Assembly: GCF_014256275.1 (NCBI RefSeq)
Contig: NZ_JACCFE010000002.1
Coordinates: forward strand, 1,550,001-1,614,000
Source: Rhodococcus sp. 4CII
GTDB lineage: Bacteria; Actinomycetota; Actinomycetes; Mycobacteriales; Mycobacteriaceae
Reading direction: 5' to 3'
Length of the DNA: 64,000 nt
The translations under genes were made by a program, and so were the position numbers. Shown in pieces: positions 58,857-64,000 of the stretch. The stretch's first letter is position 1, and the number at the start of each line of letters is the position of its first letter. Under the pieces are notes generated by a model that worked only from the letters and a program-made list of their open reading frames with translations, did no database searches and was not told the DNA's origin.

Positions 58857-59480
58857 ATGAGCGACCGCGTCAAATCTGTCGATGGAACGGACCAGCCGCG
58901 ACGCGAGTTTCGGCTCAGCATGCTCGTGGCGTCGATGGCCATCGTCGGCACGCTGATCGGTTCCGTCTGCGGAGGGGTGTTCACCCTGCTCAACACGTCG
59001 AATCAGGTCACCGCGACGGTGAACCAATCCGAGAACGAGTTCCTGCGAACGCAGCGGCAGCAGATCTACTCGGAACTCCTGACCGCGGCCAACGAGGTGC
59101 GCCTCAGCTCGGGTGCCATCTCCATGGCGTTCGACAACTTCGAGGGCCCGCTGCTCCTGGCCACCGTGCAGGACATGATCGGACCCCTTCACGACCAGCA
59201 GGTCCGGTTCGTCTCCAAGTTCGCGGCAGTGGAGTTGATCGGATCCGCACCGGTGATGGAACCCGCCCGCCGAATGCTGACGGAGTATTCAGCCGGAACC
59301 GAGGCCGTCGGCTGGCTCACCGTCGATCTCGCAGACGACGACACCGTTCCCGCGGACACCCTGTCCACGCGCCAGCAACAGTTCGTCGAGCATTTCCAGT
59401 CCGGGAGCGGCGCCCAGGAAGACTTCCTCACCGCCGTCCGGGCGGAACTCGGCATCCACGATCTCGGCGACCAGCCGTAA
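58857..59480 (+). CDS. Hypothetical membrane-anchored protein
   Basis: 207 residues. One membrane helix near the N-terminus (LSMLVASMAIVGTLIGSVCGGVFTLL, residues 21-46) anchors a mostly helical external domain beginning NTSNQVTATVNQSENEFLRTQRQQIYSELLTAANEVR, like a small four-helix sensor or signalling domain without any output module. GGGGAGCAGGA precedes the ATG. No family recognised. It is 72 bp before an ABC exporter on the same strand and could belong with it. Confidence 0.7.
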   Translation: MSDRVKSVDGTDQPRREFRLSMLVASMAIVGTLIGSVCGGVFTLLNTSNQVTATVNQSENEFLRTQRQQIYSELLTAANEVRLSSGAISMAFDNFEGPLLLATVQDMIGPLHDQQVRFVSKFAAVELIGSAPVMEPARRMLTEYSAGTEAVGWLTVDLADDDTVPADTLSTRQQQFVEHFQSGSGAQEDFLTAVRAELGIHDLGDQP

Positions 59481-59552
59481 TCACCCACGAGCAGGAGGCG
59501 AGGGCCGCATCGAATCCGCTCGCCGGAACTGCGGCGAGGGCACGATGGGGAG

Positions 59553-61598
59553 ATGCCCGCGACAGAACCCCCATCCATCCAGCAGGCCTCCGCCGTTACC
59601 GCGGAGCCTTCGCTGTTTCCCCGCATCTGGGCGCTGCTGCGTCCCTACCGCGGGTGGCTGATGCTCGTCGCCGCCGCGATCGTCGTGTCGTCACTGCTCG
59701 GCATCGTCAATCCCTTCCTCACGAAGGCGGTGTTCGACCGCGCACTGTTTCCCACCGACGGCAGCGGTGTCCATCTGACGTTGCTGCTGTGGCTGGTGGT
59801 GGCCATGATCGCGGTGACGCTGGCGGGTTCCGTGATCGGCGTCGGCCAGAGTTACCTCACCACCAAGGTCGGGAACCTGTCGATGGCGGATCTGCGGGAG
59901 CGGCTCTTCGCCCACCTCGAGAAGATGGAACTGGCCTTCTTCACGTCCACCAAGACCGGTTCCATCCAATCGCGCCTGGCCAACGACGTCGGCGGGGTGC
60001 GCTCCGTCCTCACGACCACGGCATCGAGCATCCTCTCGAACGTCGTCACCGTCACAGCCTCCCTCATCGCGATGCTGCTGCTGTCGTGGCAGCTGACCCT
60101 CCTCGCTGTCGCACTGCTTCCCGGATTCGTCTATCTGCAACGGCGAGTCGGCGCCCGGCGACGGGTTCTGGCGCGCAAGACGCAGGAGTCGTTGTCGGAC
60201 ATGACCGCGATCACCGAGGAAGCGCTGAGCGTCTCGGGGGTGCTCCTGACGAAGGTATTCAACCAGGCCGACACCGAACTCGACCGGTACCGGACAGAGA
60301 ACGCCCGGCAGACCGAATTGCAGGTGCGGCAGGCCATGACCGGTCAGGGTTTCTTCGCCGTCGTCAGTTCGTTCATGGCGATCACTCCTGCCCTCGTCTA
60401 CCTGCTGGCGGGATATCTCGTCAGCGGCGGTTCCGCGGCACTCTCGGCCGGCACACTCGTCGCATTCTCGACCCTGCAGGCCCGGTTGCTGCAGCCGTTG
60501 GTCTCGCTGATGCGGGTCACTCTCGACGTCCAGACGTCGATGGCGTTGTTCCGCCGCATCTTCGAGTACCTCGACCTGCAACCCGCGATCGTGAATCGGC
60601 CGGATGCCGTCGAACTGCCCTCGGGCTCACCCGGGCGGGTGGAATTGGACGACGTGTACTTCGCGTACCCCGCGCCCGTCCGGTTGGCCACCGCGGATCC
60701 CGACCCGGTGGCACTGCGCAGCCTGGGTCGCGGCGGAGGCGGCGGCCTGCGCGGAGTCTCGACCGCGGCGACTCGCCTGCCCTCCGCGGCGGCGCCCGTA
60801 ACGCCACCGCCGGACCATCGCAGCCGGCGGTGGGCGGTGGCGGGCACCTCCCTCGCGATCGAACCGGGGCAGCTCGCCGCCTTCGTCGGACCGTCCGGTG
60901 CAGGGAAGACCACACTCTGCTACCTCGTGCCGCGACTGTACGAGGTGAACAGAGGCTCGGTCCGGGTCGACGGCTACGACGTGCGCGACCTCACGATGAG
61001 CTCACTCGCCGAGGCCGTCGGGATGGTAACCCAGGACCCGTATCTGTTCCACGCGTCGATCGCCGACAATCTTCGATATGCCAAGCCGGACGCGACCGAT
61101 GCCGAGTTGCGAGCCGCCGCCGAGGCCGCCAATATTCACGACCGCATCCTCGGATTCGACGACGGATACGACACCCTGGTGGGTGAGAGAGGGTTCCGCC
61201 TCTCCGGCGGCGAGAAGCAGCGCTTGGCCATCGCCCGGGTGCTGTTGAAGAACCCCCGCGTGCTGATCCTGGACGAAGCGACGTCCGCGCTCGACACGGT
61301 CTCCGAGCGGCTCGTCCAGAAGGCCCTCGGCGAGGTGATGCGCGGACGGACCACCCTCGCGATCGCCCACCGCCTGTCCACCATCCAGCACGCCGACGTG
61401 ATCTTCGTGATCGACGAAGGAACCCTGATCGAACGCGGCACGCACACCGAACTCCTTGCGCAACAAGGGCTGTACGCACGACTACACGCGGAACAGTTCG
61501 GCGCCGGCCAGGTGGAGTGCCGATGCACCGACGGCGTGCGATTCACCGACGGGACCGTGCTGGCCCCGAGCTCCCGCACGGGAACGGGAGAGTTCTAG
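59553..61598 (+). CDS. ABC exporter, fused membrane and ATPase domains
   Basis: 681 residues, half-transporter type (MsbA/LmrA-like) expected to dimerise. Six-helix exporter domain in residues 20-330; ATPase with Walker A GPSGAGKTT, Q-loop VTQDPYLF, signature LSGGEKQRLAIARVLL, Walker B VLILDEATSALD and H-loop IAHRLST. About 50 extra Gly/Pro/Ala/Arg-rich residues (375-425) interrupt the first strand of the ATPase domain, before VAGTSLAIEPGQ. The C-terminal 30 residues (GAGQVECRCTDGVRFTDGT...) are also unusual, with two Cys. Substrate unknown (lipid or drug). Confidence 0.93.
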   Translation: MPATEPPSIQQASAVTAEPSLFPRIWALLRPYRGWLMLVAAAIVVSSLLGIVNPFLTKAVFDRALFPTDGSGVHLTLLLWLVVAMIAVTLAGSVIGVGQSYLTTKVGNLSMADLRERLFAHLEKMELAFFTSTKTGSIQSRLANDVGGVRSVLTTTASSILSNVVTVTASLIAMLLLSWQLTLLAVALLPGFVYLQRRVGARRRVLARKTQESLSDMTAITEEALSVSGVLLTKVFNQADTELDRYRTENARQTELQVRQAMTGQGFFAVVSSFMAITPALVYLLAGYLVSGGSAALSAGTLVAFSTLQARLLQPLVSLMRVTLDVQTSMALFRRIFEYLDLQPAIVNRPDAVELPSGSPGRVELDDVYFAYPAPVRLATADPDPVALRSLGRGGGGGLRGVSTAATRLPSAAAPVTPPPDHRSRRWAVAGTSLAIEPGQLAAFVGPSGAGKTTLCYLVPRLYEVNRGSVRVDGYDVRDLTMSSLAEAVGMVTQDPYLFHASIADNLRYAKPDATDAELRAAAEAANIHDRILGFDDGYDTLVGERGFRLSGGEKQRLAIARVLLKNPRVLILDEATSALDTVSERLVQKALGEVMRGRTTLAIAHRLSTIQHADVIFVIDEGTLIERGTHTELLAQQGLYARLHAEQFGAGQVECRCTDGVRFTDGTVLAPSSRTGTGEF

Positions 61599-61601
61599 CT
61601 C

Positions 61602-62441
61602 CTACAGGAACTTGCTGAACTGATCGTTGGCCTTCTGCATTACGTAGTCGTAGGGCGGCGAGAACTTGCGGGCCCACCAATAGCCGAACCGGATGTCCGG
61701 CGAGGTGTACACCATGTACCGGTCCTTCTTGATGCCGGCGATGATGCAGGACGCGACCTTCTCGGGGGTGACGGCCCGCTTCTCGAAGCGGTGGATCGCC
61801 TTCTGGATGCGCGGGTCGTCGCGATCGACTCCAGCGATCTCGACGGTGCCCACCAGCGGCGTCTGCACTGCGCCGGGAACGACGAGACTGACCCCGATGC
61901 CGTGCCGTTTGAGGTCGAACCGGAGAACCTCGGACACCCCGCGGAGCCCGAATTTGCTTGCGCTGTACGCCGCGTGCCACGGCAGGGCCAGCAGCCCGGC
62001 CGCCGAAGAGACGTTGACGAGGTGACCGCCGCGCCCCGCACGCACCATCGGAGGCACGAACGTCTCGATGACGTGGATCGGACCCATCAGGTTGACGTCC
62101 ACCATGGACTTCCAGTGCCGGTGCTCGAGGTTCTCGACCGTTCCCCACGCCGAGATGCCGGCGACGTTCATGACGACGTCGAGACTTCCGAACTGTTCGT
62201 GGACATCCGCGGCGAATGCGGCAACGGCGTCGTAATCGGACACGTCGAGCGCACGGGAGAAGCTGACGGTGCCGCCGCGGCTGCCGACCTGTTCCACCGT
62301 CTGCGCCAAGCCGACCTCGTTGATGTCGGTGAGGAACAGTTCGGCGCCCTCCCCCGCCGCCGACAGGGCCGTCGCATGCCCGATCCCGCTACCTGCACCC
62401 GTGATCAGGCACTTCTTGCCGTCGAGCGTCTTGATCGCCAT
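61602..62441 (-). CDS. Short-chain dehydrogenase/reductase
   Basis: 279 residues, classical SDR: TGAGSGIG, NVAG, and the active site VNVSSAAGLLALPWHAAYSASKFG with Ser, Tyr and Lys. The C-terminal third (RYMVYTSPDIRFGYWWARKFSPPYDYVMQKANDQFSKFL) resembles mycobacterial SDRs such as those acting on lipid or mycolate-related ketones. Downstream is a convergent ABC exporter (3 bp between stops). Confidence 0.9.
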   Translation of the reverse strand: MAIKTLDGKKCLITGAGSGIGHATALSAAGEGAELFLTDINEVGLAQTVEQVGSRGGTVSFSRALDVSDYDAVAAFAADVHEQFGSLDVVMNVAGISAWGTVENLEHRHWKSMVDVNLMGPIHVIETFVPPMVRAGRGGHLVNVSSAAGLLALPWHAAYSASKFGLRGVSEVLRFDLKRHGIGVSLVVPGAVQTPLVGTVEIAGVDRDDPRIQKAIHRFEKRAVTPEKVASCIIAGIKKDRYMVYTSPDIRFGYWWARKFSPPYDYVMQKANDQFSKFL

Positions 62442-62546
62442 AGTCGTGCGAGCCCCCCGTCGTCACCGATCCGTGTCGGCTGGAAGTCTACGCACGCATT
62501 CTGTTTGCGCGCATGCGTCCACGAGGGCGCTCGTCGCACGAACGCA

Positions 62547-62580
62547 CACGAGTCGACCCCGCTTCCGGGGCCGACTCGTG
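62547..62580. terminator. Terminator after the 47-residue gene
   Basis: CACGAGTCG-a-CCCCG and CGGGG-c-CGACTCGTG form a 14-15-bp stem with a CTTC loop (62547-62580), 5 bp beyond the stop of the small minus-strand gene. Confidence 0.8.
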
Positions 62581-62585
62581 ACGGT

Positions 62586-62729
62586 TCACAACCGCTGCGT
62601 CATTTCTTCCTGATAGGTGCGAATCGTCTTCTCGATTCCGTTGGCATCGTCGTCGTGTCCTCGATGCCGGGCGTCGTCGGCGCGCTCGCGCAGAACTCGA
62701 ATCGCCTTCCGAAGCTCGGCGTCACTCAT
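62586..62729 (-). CDS. Small charged helical protein (47 residues)
   Basis: Reads MSDAELRKAIRVLRERADD then ARHRGHDDDANGIEKTIRTY and QEEMTQRL. It is almost entirely helical and highly charged, with heptad-like Leu/Ile/Val spacing in the first half, like a small coiled-coil or regulatory peptide. GGAA lies 6 bases before this ATG; another ATG four codons upstream is in frame. A strong terminator follows within 6 bp, which supports a real monocistronic gene. Function unknown. Confidence 0.6.
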   Translation of the reverse strand: MSDAELRKAIRVLRERADDARHRGHDDDANGIEKTIRTYQEEMTQRL

Positions 62730-62741
62730 TCTGTGTTCCAT

Positions 62742-63371
62742 ATCACAATCATTCCCGACGGCTTCAGATTTGACCAGACTCGGGGGCGTGAGGAGGTGCG
62801 CAACCCGCCCGAGCTGGACAATCGTTCAACGGTGGCGAACAGACTCGTTACCCGCACGGCCGCCCGACCCATTACAGACGGCGACACAGACGCCGCCGTC
62901 CGTGCGGATGCCACCACTTCGCAGTAGTGTTCACGAGGCTCCGCGGTCCACGAGCGACATTCGGACGTTGCAATGCGCAACGCAACACAATGCGCCTGAG
63001 CAGGGCGAACAAGCGGGACGACCCTCGGGCACACGGCCGGCAACCCCGCCAGCTAACTCTCAGTGATTGAAGGAGCAACCATGCGGTTGCCGCCCTCGCA
63101 CGCATCGGATGTCACAGGCGCACCACAATGCACATCAGCAGCTCTGTTGAACTTTCAACACTAACGCGAGCGTGACGAGCACAGAGGGCTCTCTCAGCGC
63201 CGTCGCGACGCACGCGCGCGTCCCGCAGTCGTCGAAACATATAAGAAATACGATTGACGCAGTCCGGCGGCCTTTTGCCCCTATCCGCGTGAGTTATCAA
63301 TCGGTTATCATCGTGGTACGGTGTCGTTCACACGACTGACGCCCGCACGAGAGAGGACCCGGCGGCTCACA
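62742..63371. other. Large intergenic region upstream of the EspR-like gene
   Basis: About 630 bp with lower GC and no supported gene. It contains a 27-codon frame (63081-63164) behind a good GAAGGAGC site but with poor third-position GC, the palindrome GTTGAACTTTCAAC (63146-63159), and TTATCA direct repeats just before the EspR-like gene (63296-63311). Long regulatory regions are common upstream of nucleoid-associated regulators. Confidence 0.4.
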
Positions 63372-63788
63372 ATGGCAGATTTTGCTGCTCGGCTGAACAA
63401 GCTCTTCGATACGGTCCACCCTCCGGGACGCAAACCGCATACCAACGCTGAGGTCGCGGCAGCACTCATCGCGGACGGGCATCAGATCTCGAAGCCCTAC
63501 ATCTCCCAACTTCGGTCGGGGCAACGCACCAACCCCTCGGACGAGACGGTCGCGGCGTTCGCCCGCTTCTTCAAGGTGAAGCCCGACTATTTCTTCAACG
63601 ACATCTACGCAGCGAAGATCGACCACGATCTCGAGCTTCTCTCACAACTCCAGGGATACGGACTCCGCAAGCTCTCCAGCCGCGCGTTCGACCTCTCCGA
63701 AGAGTCCCAGAGTCTGCTCACCACGATGGCCGAGAAGCTACGGGCCAGCGAGGGCCTGCCGGAGGTCCCACCGGACGCATCGCGCTGA
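63372..63788 (+). CDS. EspR-like nucleoid-associated transcriptional regulator
   Basis: 138 residues, atypical XRE-type helix-turn-helix: MADFAARLNKLFDTVHPPGRKPHTNAEVAAALIADGHQISKPYISQLRSGQRTNPSDETVAAFARFFKVKPDYFFND, closely following M. tuberculosis EspR (Rv3849), then a helical dimerisation tail (LQGYGLRKLSSRAFDLSEESQSLLTTMAEKLRASEG). EspR binds distant sites and loops DNA. The ATG giving the family N-terminus is chosen; a GTG 51 bases upstream is in frame. Confidence 0.88.
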   Translation: MADFAARLNKLFDTVHPPGRKPHTNAEVAAALIADGHQISKPYISQLRSGQRTNPSDETVAAFARFFKVKPDYFFNDIYAAKIDHDLELLSQLQGYGLRKLSSRAFDLSEESQSLLTTMAEKLRASEGLPEVPPDASR

Positions 63789-63922
63789 TCTCTCGAAACT
63801 CCTGGGCGACAACTAGTTCGGTGCAAAGTGGCAGTTGACGTCCGAATGTCGTACGCCCGACTCCTCAGGCAACCGCTCCGGAATGTCCCGCTCGACGGGC
63901 CGGTGTGGCGCATGATGGAGCA

Positions 63923-64000
63923 ATGGTTGACAGACCGCAGCTCGGTCCCACGATCTTCGTCCTCTTCGGCGCCACCGGGGACCTGTCCAAACGGATGGTC
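63923..64000 (+). CDS. zwf: Glucose-6-phosphate 1-dehydrogenase, N-terminal fragment
   Basis: The window ends after 26 codons (MVDRPQLGPTIFVLFGATGD then LSKRMV). The sequence FVLFGATGDLSKRM is the NADP-binding start of Zwf, the entry enzyme of the oxidative pentose phosphate pathway. GGAG lies 4 bases before the ATG. Only the beginning is visible, so a related Zwf-domain protein cannot be fully excluded. Confidence 0.85.
   Translation, partial: MVDRPQLGPTIFVLFGATGDLSKRMV

Noticed and set aside
63081..63164. 27-residue frame behind a good GAAGGAGC site
   Set aside because: Third-position GC is only about half, unlike the neighbours, and the residues show no pattern; retained only as a remark on the intergenic region.
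1..64000. Phage, insertion sequence, toxin-antitoxin or CRISPR content
   Set aside because: No transposase, integrase, Cas protein, regularly spaced repeat or toxin-antitoxin pair was seen; the only repeats found are the palindromes, the rpfB duplication and short operators.

Overview
This window is high-GC actinobacterial chromosome, most likely a Rhodococcus close to R. jostii / R. opacus. The reasons are dense, overlapping genes (ATGA, GTGA, TGATG junctions), frequent GTG/TTG starts, a gene order shared with the Mycobacterium tuberculosis segment Rv1001 (arcA) to Rv1015c (rplY), and catalytic residues of one enzyme that match by number the Delta4-(5alpha)-ketosteroid dehydrogenase described from R. 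jostii RHA1. No phage, insertion sequence, CRISPR array, rRNA or tRNA was recognised.

Layout. 1-3.4 kb: two small hypothetical proteins, a cytochrome P450 translationally coupled to a TetR regulator, and a small orphan. 3.4-9.0 kb: ergothioneine biosynthesis, egtABCD on the minus strand with an egtE-like PLP enzyme divergent from it. 9.0-12.3 kb: an F420/flavin PPOX protein, a Delta4-(5alpha)-3-ketosteroid dehydrogenase under a near-perfect KstR operator, and a GAF regulator. 12.4-18.3 kb: rplY with a structured leader, pth, a pks16-type acyl-adenylate enzyme, prfC and a small hypothetical gene. 18.3-21.3 kb: pdxH, a VOC protein, a SnoaL-like protein and a frameshifted, truncated thiolase. 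21.3-34.5 kb: an ABC-F ATPase and ispE, then a complete urease set ureABCFGD, a DUF218 protein, a WYL regulator and a cold-shock gene, then ksgA and two tandem rpfB genes. The conserved rpfB-ksgA-ispE order has been split by about 7 kb. 34.7-49.8 kb: a polar amino-acid ABC transporter with a fused binding protein and permease, two DoxX proteins, tatD, metG, a DUF2786 protein with a possible LexA box, rsmI, the protein O-mannosyltransferase, a BCCT transporter, regulators and arginine deiminase. 49.9-57 kb: a nitrobindin next to soxR, then a glycerolipid module (WS/DGAT, plsB, HAD-plsC). 57-64 kb: a YCII/DGPF protein with its ECF42-type sigma factor, a membrane protein, an ABC exporter, an SDR, a 47-residue protein, an EspR-like regulator and the start of zwf.

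How it works together. Several blocks concern redox and stress physiology: ergothioneine, SoxR, nitrobindin, and DoxX under a putative redox-type operator. Others concern cell-wall resuscitation (two RpfB), nitrogen supply (urease, arginine deiminase, amino-acid ABC transporter) and lipid storage (PlsB, PlsC, WS/DGAT), as expected for an oleaginous, sterol-degrading soil actinomycete.

The most unusual structural signal is a pair of 72-bp near-palindromes, 35 kb apart. Each lies between convergent genes and runs exactly from one gene's TAG stop to the other's TAG stop. Other regulatory candidates read directly from sequence are a KstR box, a SoxR box, an ECF42-type promoter, a LexA-like box, an IdeR-like box, an operator-promoter for doxX and an L25 leader RNA.
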